A stretch of DNA of 64,000 bases from positions 259,404,793-259,468,792 of the forward strand of contig OX352772.1 in the NCBI GenBank assembly GCA_947095535.1. The letters run 5' to 3'. Shown in pieces: positions 32,307 to 42,583 of the stretch. The stretch's first letter is position 1; every line of letters begins with the position of its first letter. This DNA comes from Poecilobothrus nobilitatus (Eukaryota > Arthropoda > Insecta > Diptera > Dolichopodidae). The notes below the pieces were generated by a model. It was not told the origin of the DNA, searched no databases, and worked only from the letters and a program-made list of their open reading frames with translations. The translations under genes and the position numbers were made by a program.

Positions 32307-32479
32307 TATATTAATATAATTTATACTTTTCCAGCAATAAAAGATACAATTTTTGCAACAACAAAAATCGAAATCCCAATCTCAGTGCAAGACAAGTACA
32401 ATAAATCCAAAATTAAGTTTAAAATAAAAAAAAAATAAAAAAAAATTCAAATTAAACAATCTCTCGCAGATGTTACCCC

Positions 32480-32997
32480 ACATAACGTTAGTAAGAGAAT
32501 CGAAATATTGACTTCCTTCTGCAGAATTTGGCAAAGTGGTTGAATCCTTTGCAATTATGACACTGCTTTCCTACAGCTGGACATTTTGTTCTATGCTCTA
32601 GTTGTCCACAATTTTGGCATTGTGTGAATTTCCTTCTTTGGTTTTTATTTTTGTAATGACTATTGGATGACTGATTTGACTGAAAAGTTTGGTGGTTTGG
32701 GTTTTACTGTGACTGTTAAATGGTTTTTTTATGATTTAGTAGGGTTTTCTATTGACATTTCATTACGTTTAGACATTTCTTTAGCTTGACCTTCATACCT
32801 GTTTCTCCAAGGCAATGTAGTAAAATGGCAATTTTTCTGTTATCCTCTTCACTATTTATATCCATTGCTGTAAGATATAAATCAAACTTTTGAATCCAAA
32901 TCTTCCAAGTTTTATTTAAATCCATATTTGATGGCGGTTTGAAAAAATTTTCCATGTTTCTTTTTGATGATGATGCGATGTTTTCCGTTTTTACCAT
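32480..32997 (-). pseudogene. Gypsy-2 Gag with zinc knuckles
   Basis: The frame 32749-32997 reads NMENFFKPPSNMDLNKTWKI and FDLYLTAMDINSEEDNRKIA, the N-terminal Gag pattern of K02A2.6-like elements. In another frame at about 32530-32640 two knuckles appear: CQNCGQLEHRTKC and CHNCKGFNHFAKFC, both C-x2-C-x4-H-x4-C. The middle of Gag between them is missing or scrambled. Confidence 0.75.
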
Positions 32998-33122
32998 GAG
33001 ATTTTCCTTTTATTAATTGTGACCTTTTGAACCTTTATGATTTTTTTGACCTTTTTGACTTGACCTTTTCGACTTTTTTGACCTTATCTTCTGACCTTCT
33101 CTTCTCGTATATATATATATTA

Positions 33123-33268
33123 TTATAATAAGTGTAATAAAAGTAGTAGTAGAACATGTATATAACAATATAGTAGTATAACAAATAATGTGATACAATA
33201 TAACACATATAGTAAAACATATGATACATTTTATATACTTTATGCAAGTGTATTACAAATATATTACA
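33123..33268 (-). repeat. Gypsy-2 5' LTR, truncated at its inner end
   Basis: It matches 16142-16287 but lacks the last 70 bp of the LTR, where a (TA)n run (about 33108-33121) replaces it. The primer-binding site and leader are also missing, so a deletion removed the LTR inner end and the region next to it. Confidence 0.85.
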
Positions 33269-33273
33269 AATAG

Positions 33274-33648
33274 TAAATATTTTGAGTTAATAATATTAAA
33301 AGTTTGGGATTAATAAATTCATGTTCATATCTCCTAAAATAATGGAGTTTCTATATTTATTTGTTATTACATCTAATTTTTCAAGAAAAACGGCAACGTG
33401 GGTATTGTGAAACCTATAAATACTGAATATATTAATATTATGTTTTGTTATGTTAATACTTACTATATTAGATACTTGAAATTCATTTTCAAAAATTAAG
33501 GTACTATATTTTTTCACTCACATAAATTGCAACACCTCCATAAGAAACTTTCCTATTGGTGAAATATACATTGTAAGTTGGTAATTTAAAAAATTTTTTT
33601 TCTGATTGATTAACTATATTTCTAATAGAACTATAATATGGATATCAT
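33274..33648 (-). pseudogene. LINE-A, 5' part: endonuclease N-terminal half
   Basis: The minus strand reads KVSYGGVAIYVSEKI near 33510-33550, then the frame 33296-33517 ends in SIILGDMNMNLLIPN, the Asp-containing GDxN motif of apurinic-type LINE endonucleases. The continuation of the domain is found 17 kb away at 16066 and leftward. The part next to 33273 carries the AATAG target duplication. The start of the element is missing; sequence left of LINE-A at 33649 changes abruptly into repeat R1. Confidence 0.75.
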
Positions 33649-33727
33649 ATTTGTTTTATTTTAAGTTACAATTATTTCATAAGCCACACATGGTTCATTG
33701 TTTTACTATATCTTAAAGTACATATGA
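33649..33727. repeat. Repeat R1, left part
   Basis: TTTTAAGTTACAATTATTTC and the following 60 bases match 47526-47605. The match stops at 33727 where LINE-B copy 3 begins and resumes at 37886. Confidence 0.75.
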
Positions 33728-35690
33728 TTTATTTATTTATTTTTTTTTTATTCTAAAATCACAAACTAGGAACATGATCCTTTGTACTTGAAGTAGTTGT
33801 GATTATATGGGATGGGATAGGGATGAAACAACTGAGGATAACGGGTAGTTGAAGGGTAAATTAGGGAAGAATCTGTTGAGATTCTTCTTAAATTTGAGCA
33901 AATTGTAAATATCAAAACCGCCAACTTTTGGGAATACGGTGGATGGTAATAAATTCCACATTTTTGCAGTTCTAACAACAAACGAATTGCTATAACCAGT
34001 AGAGTACCACTTAGGTAGTTCCACATAGTAGGAATGCGCATTTGCTGCCTCTTTTGTGGTGCATTGGAATTGTTTCAGAGGAGGCATCAGTAATTTAATT
34101 TCAACTGAGCAAGTGTCATTACCAACAAAATATCTATTAAAAAGAGAAAGAGCTCCTATATTACGACGGATGTCAAGCGGGGCTATAGAATTACTATAGC
34201 ATTGGGTTTTGGAAGAATTAAACTCTACTCTGTTTTTGGAGCCCCAACTAGCGATTTTAGTTAGATCATCGTTAAGCGTATTAACTCATTGATAGCCTAG
34301 GTATTTCAATTGCGGGGGTTGTGGCATTTGACTTTCTCGGAAAATTATAAGATGCCACCAGAGTGCTGTCGTCGGCGAAACTGTGAATTGGATTGAAAGT
34401 TGAAGATAGAAGATCGTTGATAAAAATCAAAAAGAGAGTAGGTGCAAGGACGTATCCTTGTGAAACGCCAGCGTTTATTTGAAATGTGTCAGACGTGTAG
34501 CCGTAGACCAGAACACGAATACAACAATTTGAAAGATAGTTTTCAATCAATTTGCATAAGACTGGACCAAGACCTGGAGCTTAACATTTGTTCAACAAAG
34601 CAGCATGCCATACTCGATTGAAAGCTTTCGAAATATTAAGAGCAACAACAGAACATTTACAAGAGTAGTGAATGCTGCTGTTAAGTTTACCACAGAGGTA
34701 TGTCATAAGATCACCAGTGGATCGGTTGCATCTAAAACCGTATTGGCAATCATGCAAGATACCCTTATCGTCTAAATATTTCTTTAGCTTGGAGTTCATA
34801 ATAGTTTCCATAACTTTGGAAATGATCGAAATGATAGCTATAGGTCTATAGTTTGAGGGTTAGCTTTTGTCACCTTTTTTGGGAATTAGGGAAACATGAG
34901 CAACCTTCCACTCACTGGGATAAATACCAGTCGACAACGAAAGGTGAAAAAGGTTGCGCAGAGGTTTCGAAATTGAGAAGGCAGTATTTTTCAGAACCAC
35001 AGCGGCGATTCCATCAGACCCAGTAAACTATTTTCGTTCAGATTCTTCAAAACTTTCATTACAGCTTGATGCCTGAAGTAAACTTTCCCAAATCTACAGG
35101 AGCGACCAACTTCAGGAATTGATGGTGGAAGTTGAGTTGTAGGAAGGAGTGTGGAATTTGCGGCAAAAAGTTTTGCAAACAAGTTAGCTTTACCAGCAGA
35201 ATCTGCTATAATAGAGTCATTACCAATCAAGGAAGGAAATGAAGATTTACAAAAGTTCTGCTTAACATTTTTTGCAAATGTCCAAAAAGAACGATTGCAG
35301 AATTTTATGCTTCAACCTTTGGATATGCGGGAACTATTGTTGACTGACAATTTTTTTACAAAAACTTCGAGCCACTTTATAACATCTACGTGATGTCTCC
35401 AAGACATTAGCCTTATAAAGCTTAAACGTTTCCTCTTTATTTCTGATGGCCCTTTTGCAAATGTCATTAAACCATGACGTGGTATTTGGTTTAATAAACT
35501 TATACATTATAGTTTTACTAATGGCATCAGCAAAAAGATCAACATTTCTTTGACGAAAGTATATAGACCAGTCGAAGCCTTTTAAAAAATGATTCAAGCC
35601 ATCCCAGTTAGCTCGATTGTAATGCCAGACTAATCTTTTTGGGGTTAGGCTCGTACAAGCAGATATATTATTGCCTTTATCTGGGTTGGG
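33728..35690 (-). mobile_element. LINE-B copy 3, diverged
   Basis: A T-rich left end (33728-33752) marks the poly(A) side. The gene reads RT and linker in the same order as copies 1 and 2 but with many substitutions, so this is an older or separate subfamily. The endonuclease is missing; the copy is cut at about 35690 where the MULE begins. Confidence 0.8.
33766..35680 (-). pseudogene. LINE-B copy 3 ORF2 (linker, RT, C-terminal)
   Basis: From the right: 35334-35680 holds LTPKRLVWHYNRANWDGLNH and TTSWFNDICKRAIRNKEETF. 34991-35230 is linker. 34581-34811 has DCQYGFRCNRSTGDLMTYL and VVALNISKAFNRVWH. 34281-34550 has INAGVSQGYVLAPTLFLIFI and HSFADDSTLVAS, the catalytic aspartates. 33803-34087 is the C-terminal region. 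The gene is in at least five frames. It retains the FADD segment that copies 1 and 2 lack. Confidence 0.8.
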
Positions 35691-35827
35691 TACGAAATCT
35701 GCTTTTTCAAAATCTCCTGTTTCAAAATACATTGTTTTAAAATCCCTTTTTTAAAATGCCTCGTATCAAAATACCTTGTTTGAACATCCCTTGTTTCAAA
35801 ATACCTTTTTTTAAAATCCCCTGTATC

Positions 35828-35888
35828 AAAATCCCTCGATTTTAAAATTATTAATAAATTAATAATAATTTTAAAATCGAGGGATTTT
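35828..35888. repeat. Perfect 26-bp inverted repeat (hairpin)
   Basis: AAAATCCCTCGATTTTAAAA followed by TTATTA is matched exactly by its reverse complement ending at 35888, with a 9-base loop. It lies at the inner edge of the left MULE repeat array. Confidence 0.85.
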
Positions 35889-36156
35889 TTGTTAAACAAA
35901 ATTGCATTCCAGGGCCTGAATTACAAAAAACAAAAACAAAATAGCTTTAAAAACGGGAGATTTTGTTGCTAAACAAAATTGCATTATTTTAAAATAATAT
36001 TTCAATAGGAATAGGAATTCCCCAAATTATTTTTATTCAGTTTTTAATTTTAGTAGACTATTTTATTGCTTCATAATTATAATTAAAAAATTAATAAAAC
36101 ATAATTATACTTAAAATAATAAATATTGTTATAATTAAAATTATATTATTCAAAAA

Positions 36157-37559
36157 ATGCAGATTGAAATTTTGAAATCAAATAAGAAGAATGATAAATT
36201 ATTTGTAGATGGGTACGATTATCATTTAAATAGTAAAAGCAAAAAAACATTTAGGTGGTCGTGTGCTCAACGTAAGTTCTTTACAGGTCGTGTTATGACA
36301 GTTTTAGTAGATGGAAAACATATACTTCAGAGAGAACCAACTGCTCATTCACATGATCCGCAGGCTTTTAAAAAAACCATTGGTCAAATTAATGCAAAAC
36401 TAAAGTATATTAGAAAGAGTATAGTTGATTGTAATGAAGAATGCAGAATATATTTTCCTTCTAATTCAGCACAAAAACAAAAAATTTCAAGACAAAGATG
36501 AAATATTATGAAAGAACCCGAAAACTTACAAGAAATTCAAATACCAGAAAGTCTGAAATTTGTGGAGGGCGAACAGTTTGTTCTTGTTGAAAAAACTTTT
36601 AATGATGAGAAAATTATAATTTTGGGCACACTTTCAAGTTGGTTTATGGATGGATGATGGATCGATGGAACGATCGATGGAATTGTTCCAAATATCATGA
36701 GACAATTATTTACAATACATGGTCAAATCAATAACCAAATAGTTCCATTAGTATTTTATCTAATGAACTCCAAAAGTAAGATAGCTTACCAAGAATTCTT
36801 TTATGAACTTTGTTACATAGCTTGTCAATGGAATGTACACTTGAATCTTTTAAGAATAATATCAGATTTCGAAAAAGCTAGTGTAGCTGCCGCAAAAGAT
36901 TTTTTGCCATCAACCATGTTTAAGGGATGCCTATTACACTTCGGCCAAATTATTTGACGAAAGGTGCAAGCTGAAGGACTGGCGGTTAAACATGGAAATA
37001 ATGAAACATTAAGCCTACAGATTCGCATGATAAAGAGTTTGGCATTTGTGCCGCCAGAAAGAATTTCTGATTATTTTTCAGATTTATTTAAAATTCTTAA
37101 TAATGACCCCACAAACATTGCAACTTGAAAGTAAATTATATAGCAGGTAATACAGAAAAATATGGGAAGCCATCTAAACCGCGATATAAACCAACTTTTT
37201 GGTCTATTGCTGATGCAGAAAAATTTAATTTCCCTAAAATTCAAAACATTGTAGAAGCGTGGCACAGACGTTTGAATACCATAGTAGGCAAATCACACGT
37301 GGGTGTATATAAACTGATTTCTGAATTAGCACAGGAACATGTTGTTGTTAAGACTAAGATCGCTAAAGCTCGTGCGGGTGAAAAATTACCAAAATCAAAA
37401 TCACAGCTTCAAAAATTAAGAAAAACTAAAATTGTGATTAAAAAAAGGCTTGAAATGGAAAACATAAATTTTCTAAAAAATATTTCTAATAATATATCTT
37501 TAAATTCTAAAATATATGTTATAATTTGTTTTTGTTTCATTATATTTTATATGAATTAA
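36157..37559 (+). pseudogene. MULE transposase with FLYWCH-type zinc finger
   Basis: 36157-36501 begins with a FLYWCH-like module: LFVDGYDYHL, then FRWSCAQRKFFTGR and AHSH. The second Cys of the finger seems replaced by Phe. After stops at about 36500 and 36657, 36697-36957 gives MRQLFTIHGQINNQIVPLVF, RIISDFEKASVAAAKDF with the catalytic-region Asp and Glu, and KGCLLHFGQII, the core of MULE transposases. 37125-37559 ends with the NIVEAWHRRLNTIVGKSHVG signature. Several stops show it is dead. The family cuts and pastes DNA; the finger binds the ends. Confidence 0.78.
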
Positions 37560-37885
37560 TTTTTGTTTTGTTTATTCTTAAAAAGAATGTTTTTGTACAA
37601 ACTTTATTTTTAATTTTTGGAATAAATTATTTAATACACAATAAAAACGCATATTCTTATAGAAATCCAGATAAAAAGAATAAAAACAAAATTTTAAAAA
37701 ATGCTAAAATATGGGATTTTGAAAAAACGTATTACAAAACAATGGATGTTACGAGATAGATTTTAAAACGAGGGATTTTGATACCATGAATTTTAAAACA
37801 AGGGATTTTGATAAGGGGAATTTTTAAAAAACGAGGTATTTTGAAACAAAAGGATTTTAAAACAGGGTTTTTGTTATCCTCCCCC

Positions 37886-38150
37886 TTTAACTTTTACTTA
37901 AGTGTTAAGAATAAAGGGTAAGTGCTAAGTAAAAAGACTTTTTGCCTAATTACAATTTTGATCAATTGCGTACATATTTTTAATGTCGTTGTTTTTGTAT
38001 AATTTCTTTTTATTAACAATTTTTTATAAACAATAAAGTACAAACAATAAAAGTGAAAAGAAGTTTATTGCGGTACATATGTTAATATTATGTCATTTTA
38101 AAAAAGAATGACAAAGCAATTATATCTTATTTTAGAATTAAAACGAGGAA
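37886..38150. repeat. Repeat R1, right part
   Basis: About 265 bp match 47606-47835, including TTTGTATAATTTCTTTTTAT, GTGAAAAGAAGTTTATTGC and ATGACAAAGCAATTATATCT. A short internal insertion of 8-14 bp differs between copies. Confidence 0.78.
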
Positions 38151-38870
38151 AAATACAGTTGCCTTTGTCAACTCTTAGATACCCGTACGAACCGTTACTA
38201 TGTTAACAGCCTGTCACTCTGCTCACAATATTATTTTTTTAATATTTTATTATTTTAAAATAATTTGGGCGAATTTTATAATTTCTAGAACTATGGGTTG
38301 TACATATATTCAAACTATATGTTTATATGTACATTCTTCGAAAGCAGATTCTAACCTTTCACATAACGATTATCAATCCAAAACTTTTTCAAATATTCTA
38401 TAGTACCATTTAATACTAAGCGGTAAATGTATATTAAATTTACTTAGTACAAAATAGTAAATATAATTTTAAATATTATATTATATTATATTTAAATATT
38501 CCATTGATAGAATAATTTCTTATAAGTACAATAAAATACATATATGTATGTAAATACGGCGCTATATAATATACATCTATACTCTTATCATTCATTCACT
38601 AGTGACATAAATTCTTCAAGCAACCGTTATGTTGTTTATTTATTTGCATTTTTATGTACTACGCATTATATCCTCAACAATTTCAAATTATCGAGTAAAA
38701 CAAAATGGAAAAAATTCGTTTTAAAGAAATTTGTTAGAAAATTTGAAAAAATCAAGTAACACTTTCGTCAATTATAAAGTAACCCTATATTATTAAAAAA
38801 AGTTGTTAACAGAAATAAGAGTATGATGTCGAAGCTTTAATTTTTGTGTATTACTTAAAAAAAATTTTAA
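38151..38870. other. AT-rich stretch without recognisable genes
   Basis: Short frames only. A palindromic AT tract (about 38458-38500) and TA-rich strings are the only structure seen. Confidence 0.45.
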
Positions 38871-39661
38871 CAGATGTTCAAGTTACAGGTGTTTAAAAAT
38901 AAGAAATTTTCAGTTTTTGACTCCTTACAGCTCCTAAACGGGGGGTGATACAAAAAAATTTCTGAAATGACTCATACTTATTTTCAAAGATCTAACTTCT
39001 GTCAAAATTTCAAGTTTCCAGCTGAACCCGTTCAGAAGATAGAAGGGTTAAAGGATTTTGCAAAATTTTAGTTTCGCATAACGGTAAATTAAGACACCGT
39101 ATGCCACAAATATATATTTATTGTATATATACTTTTAAAGCTAATAAAAGTAGTAATCGTTTGGCGTTTTCAAAATGAAGATATACCTTATACAACTTGT
39201 GCTATAACAATTTAAATATAGAGTTTTTTTGAACCTTTGGGGAGCTGTAGCTCCGTAACGGGTGGGGCTACAAAAAAAAGTTATTAAAAATAAAATTAAT
39301 ATTTTTATGAGATCTATCAGTAGTTAAAATTTCATAGCTTTATTGCAAAAAAAATGTGGGGATCTAAAAGTTAGGTGTTCGAGAGCTACCCTAAGGCTCG
39401 GTCCAAACTCAACCAAAAAAAATAGGGAACCTACAAATTACTCCCAAAATATTTTGTGTAAATTTCAAGATTCTAGCTTTCTTAGTTTTTGAGTTAGCGT
39501 GCTGACGGACGGACGGACGGACGGACGGACATGGCTCAAAAGTCTTAGAATTTTTTTCTGATCCGATCCATACCTTTGAAGGTATATCTAGCTCGCTTAT
39601 TTCGAGGTGTTACAAACGGAGGAGTAATTTTATTATACCCGATCCTATCGTACGGGTATAA
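38871..39661. repeat. GGAC-rich dispersed repeat with palindromic end
   Basis: It contains GACGGACGGACGGACGGAC (about 39503-39530) and phrases such as GGAGCTGTAGCTCCGTAACG and CAAGTTACAGGTGTTT. The last of these, together with GCATAACGGTAAATT, is found in reverse complement in 48312-49628. The right end is the inverted repeat TTATACCCG...CGGGTATAA at about 39632-39661. It resembles widespread dipteran non-autonomous repeats that end in GGGTATAA. No coding capacity is seen. Confidence 0.6.
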
Positions 39662-39772
39662 AAATGTGTATATACATATTGTATGATTCTAAAAAAAAAT
39701 TTTGTTTTTTTATATACAATATTTTATTTGATTTTTACATATTATTAAGATTATTTTAAAATTTTTAAGTTT

Positions 39773-40500
39773 TTAAGATTTGCTACAAATTTTTAATCTA
39801 TTATTATGTATTTCGTTTTCTTTGTTATTAATTTTTATTACGGAATTTACATTATTTGTTTTTATTATTTTATAAGTTCTTATATATGGACTACATAATT
39901 TATTTTTAGTTTCGTTTTTAATTAGAACTGTATTATTTTCTTTCAATAGTAATGTTTTAATTTTCATATCATGTTTGTTTTTTCTATTTTGTTTTGCGGT
40001 AATTAACATATTTTTTGCTTGTTTTGCGAATTTTTATCTGGTTTTCAGTTTTAAATTTATTTATACTAAAGTTTGTTGGTAGATTTAATATTATTCCGTA
40101 AAGTAGTTCGAATGGTCAATAATTAGTGTTGTATTGAAACAGTATGTAAAATATGGAATCCATTCGTCCCATTGGTAGTCTTGTGTAAACGACAACAAGT
40201 ACTCGCTTAAAACTCTATGGTTCCGTTCAACAGAACTTAAAGTTTCATGATGATAGTTTAAGATAAAGTTTCATGTTTCATGGGGTTGATTTCAGATGTT
40301 TTATTTTGAAAGTTTTACAGATGTTGGCGAAAAATTCGTTTATAAACTCAGTACCAAGGTCAGTTTTTGCACCCTTGAAATTACCATATCTCAAAATAAT
40401 GTTTGTAACTAGAGTTTTGAATATTGTTTTTGCTTCTTTTGTTTGAATTGGAATAGCCTGATGTATTTTTTCAATCAGCATTGGATTGTAGATATGTAAA
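39773..40500 (-). pseudogene. Gypsy-3 integrase, distal core and C-terminus
   Basis: The frame 40278-40481 has ILRYGNFKGAKTDLGTEFIN, the second catalytic Asp with the usual E-F-x-N context, then FKIKHLKSTP. In other frames 40105-40270 continues with HETLSSVERNHRVLSEYL, including the late Glu, and QWDEWIPYFTYCFNTT. 39773-40009 is the basic C-terminal tail (CSPYIRTYKIIKTNNVNSV). Frame breaks fall near 40270 and 40020. Confidence 0.72.
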
Positions 40501-40649
40501 GGTAGTTGTTACATAACCTTACTGTATCTATGCTTATGGGCACGAAAGCAGATGATGGTGTATTTGTAATTGTAAATTTTTCTTTATTATGTTTAATTAT
40601 TTTATTCTTCGCACATACTTTACATTTATTTATATATTTCTTAACTATT

Positions 40650-41940
40650 TTATTTAAATTCTTGCATATATGGCTTTATTTTATTTTGTTTATGGTTCTT
40701 TTTATTCCCGTATGACCTCCTTGTTTCTGAATGAATTTTTATTCGGGATAGTGCGTCGGCATTTGTATTTATCTTGCTTTGTTTATATATTATTTTAAAG
40801 TTATAATCAGTTAATTCTAATCTTATTTTCGTCATTTTGGATGAATAATTGTTGTGTGAAAATCTGTGACAACTGTGAATGTTGTGCCATATACATTAGA
40901 TTTAAAGTGTATGCTTAACAATTATTTTTCAATTATCCGCTTATTTAATTCATGTTTGTTCAAGGATCCGTTAGCGTAAGCAATTGGTCGGTCGTTGCCT
41001 ATTTCTCCTTGTGAAAGAACAGCACCTAAAGCAAAATTTGATGCGTCTGTTGTTATCATAAATTCTTCGTCAAAATTTGAAAATTTTAATATTGGTGGTT
41101 AATTAGATTTTCTTTTAGTGTTGTGAATGCTTTTTCCCATTCTGAAGTCCATTTGAAAATTATATTCTAGATAAGTTTGAAAATTATATTCTAGATAATT
41201 TAGATAAGTTGTTCAGAGGTTTTGCTATATCAGCAAAATTTTGTATGACTCTGCTTTAGTAAATGCAGAATGCTACGAATCTTCACGCGTCGTCGGCATT
41301 TGTAGGTGTTGGATACTTTTATATTATGTCGTATTTAGAAGGATCAGGTTTAATTCCTTTTTATGTAATTAAATGTCCTAAATTATTGTGACTCCTGTCT
41401 GTAAAAATGAGCATTTAGCTGGATTTAATTTTAAATTCGATATTCTCTATCTTCTAAAAACATTTATTAAATTTTTATTGTGGTGTTTTAGGCTGCATCC
41501 ATGAATTATTATATCGTCTACGTAGATGAATAGGTCTGAATATAATCCGGATAATGCTATTGATAGCATTCTTTGAAAACTATTTGAAAAGATTTTTAAT
41601 CTAAAAGGTAATCTTGTGAATTGATAATGGCATTTATTTGCTGAAAAAGCTGTTAGTGGTTTAGATTTTTCATCTAATTTGATTTGATAGAAGGAATTAC
41701 TAAGATGTAAAGTCGAGAAATATTTTGCTCGTCCCAAATTGTCTAAGATATCGTCTAAACGAGTTAGCGGAAATTTATCATCTGTTATTTTCTTGTTTAA
41801 TTGTCTGTAATCCACGACTAATTTTCATTTCTTTTCATTATCTGTGGATTTCTTTAGAACAATCAATAACGGAGAATTATATGGATTATTTGAAGGTTCT
41901 ACTAATTTGTCTTTAATTAATTCCTTTACCTTATTGTTGA
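40650..41940 (-). pseudogene. Gypsy-3 reverse transcriptase and RNase H
   Basis: RT: 41447-41815 reads MDYRQLNKKITDDKFPLTRL, LSNSFYQIKLDEKSKPLTAF and LFIYVDDIIIHG, with the catalytic YVDD intact. The fingers part just right of it (41820-41940) is in other frames. RNase H remains at 40860-41100 in broken frames (TTDASNFALGAVLSQGEIGN) and ends in 40650-40835 with INTNADALSRI. The stretch 41150-41440 between them is scrambled, with a duplicated phrase (GAAAATTATATTCTAGATAA, near 41155 and 41185). Confidence 0.76.
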
Positions 41941-42115
41941 TTTCTTTTATTTGAGTTTGCGGAAGTTTGTAAATTTTTATATAAACTGGAATTTTATCTT
42001 GTAGGTTTATATGTTGTTTATAAAAGTTTTTGTAAGAGAGTTTGTCACCTTCTAAATCAAAAATATCTGAAAAATCTTTGTATATATTAATTACTGAGTT
42101 TTTGGCTTCATTATC

Positions 42116-42583
42116 TCAGTTTTTTATGTTTAGCTCATTCAAAAGTTTTGTTTCTCTATTGGTTTTCTTTTGTTTCAAATTAATTATTGTATAGGTTTTG
42201 AGTGGTTTAATTTTGGGTTTAAAATTTGATATAGTTATCTGTTGGTTAGATGTATTTAATACTTTTACATGTGCTACACCTTTGGCTGGTATTATTATGT
42301 TGCTAATAAATATGTTGTTTTCTATTTGTTGGTTTAATATTACGCTGTCTTCTGTTATGTTGATTTTTATCTGTTGTATCTTTTCCGTTCTTGCTGGTAT
42401 TACTAAGTTGTTTTGGTTTGGAATATAAGTATCTATTAGTAATGTTATATCTTCCTTATCTATTTTTAAGGTGATCGTAAATGTTTCAAAATCTATTAAG
42501 CTGTAGCATCGGTGTAAAAAATCTGTACGTAGTATACCATTGGTGGGTATAGGAAAATCTAAATTGACTACTTGAAATGTTTG
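42116..42583 (-). pseudogene. Gypsy-3 region between protease and RT
   Basis: The open part reads FPIPTNGILRTDFLHRCYSL, DFETFTITLKIDKEDITLLI and later VIPAKGVAHVKVLN. This is the spacer that follows the protease in mdg1/412-type elements, where P-x-x-G-I-L-G-x-D-F closes the protease fold. The start at 42604 belongs to the hAT junction, so the reading frame really comes from the other side of the insertion. Confidence 0.65.

Larger units (their letters stand above)
27785..32450 (-). mobile_element. LINE-C: near full-length CR1-like LINE
   Basis: Read on the minus strand it has a 5' region, ORF1 with a PHD-type finger, ORF2 with endonuclease and RT, a 3' region and a terminal ATTCA pentamer array (27785-27806). 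It is inserted between the Gag zinc knuckles and the protease of gypsy-2. About 4.7 kb with only a few frame breaks makes it the best preserved LINE here. Confidence 0.82.
16067..33273 (-). mobile_element. Gypsy-2: LTR retrotransposon inserted in LINE-A, with nested insertions
   Basis: The element lies on the minus strand with its 5' LTR remnant at 33123-33268 and its 3' LTR at 16072-16287. AATAG flanks it on both sides (16067-16071 and 33269-33273), a 5-bp target duplication. Internal order from the right: Gag with zinc knuckles, protease, RT, RNase H, integrase, integrase C-terminus. The coding motifs resemble the K02A2.6-like gypsy group. Four insertions interrupt it: LINE-C (27785-32450), a compound LINE-tail/SINE block (25789-26999) and two LINE-B copies (17385-20345 and 21901-25276). 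Confidence 0.85.
35691..37875 (+). mobile_element. MULE DNA transposon with foldback-like 15-bp repeat ends
   Basis: The left end (35696-35845) is a run of about nine degenerate copies of TTTCAAAATACCTTG. The right end (about 37708-37870) has the same unit in reverse complement (GGGATTTTGATA, GATTTTAAAACGAG). Between them lies a decayed MULE-type transposase on the plus strand. Ends made of inverted arrays of short repeats are typical of foldback-type elements. Confidence 0.75.

Noticed and set aside
33013..33247. Overlapping minus-strand frames rich in Tyr and Lys
   Set aside because: They translate the LTR remnant, the TA run and a short GACCTTTT repeat, with no domain.
35696..35845. CRISPR-like array of short repeats
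   Set aside because: Units are contiguous 15-mers without unique spacers, and the inverted partner array at the other end shows they are transposon termini. The genome is eukaryotic in character.
38544..38759. Plus-strand 71-codon frame with a basic tail
   Set aside because: AT-rich chance frame with no recognisable motif and no neighbour in support.
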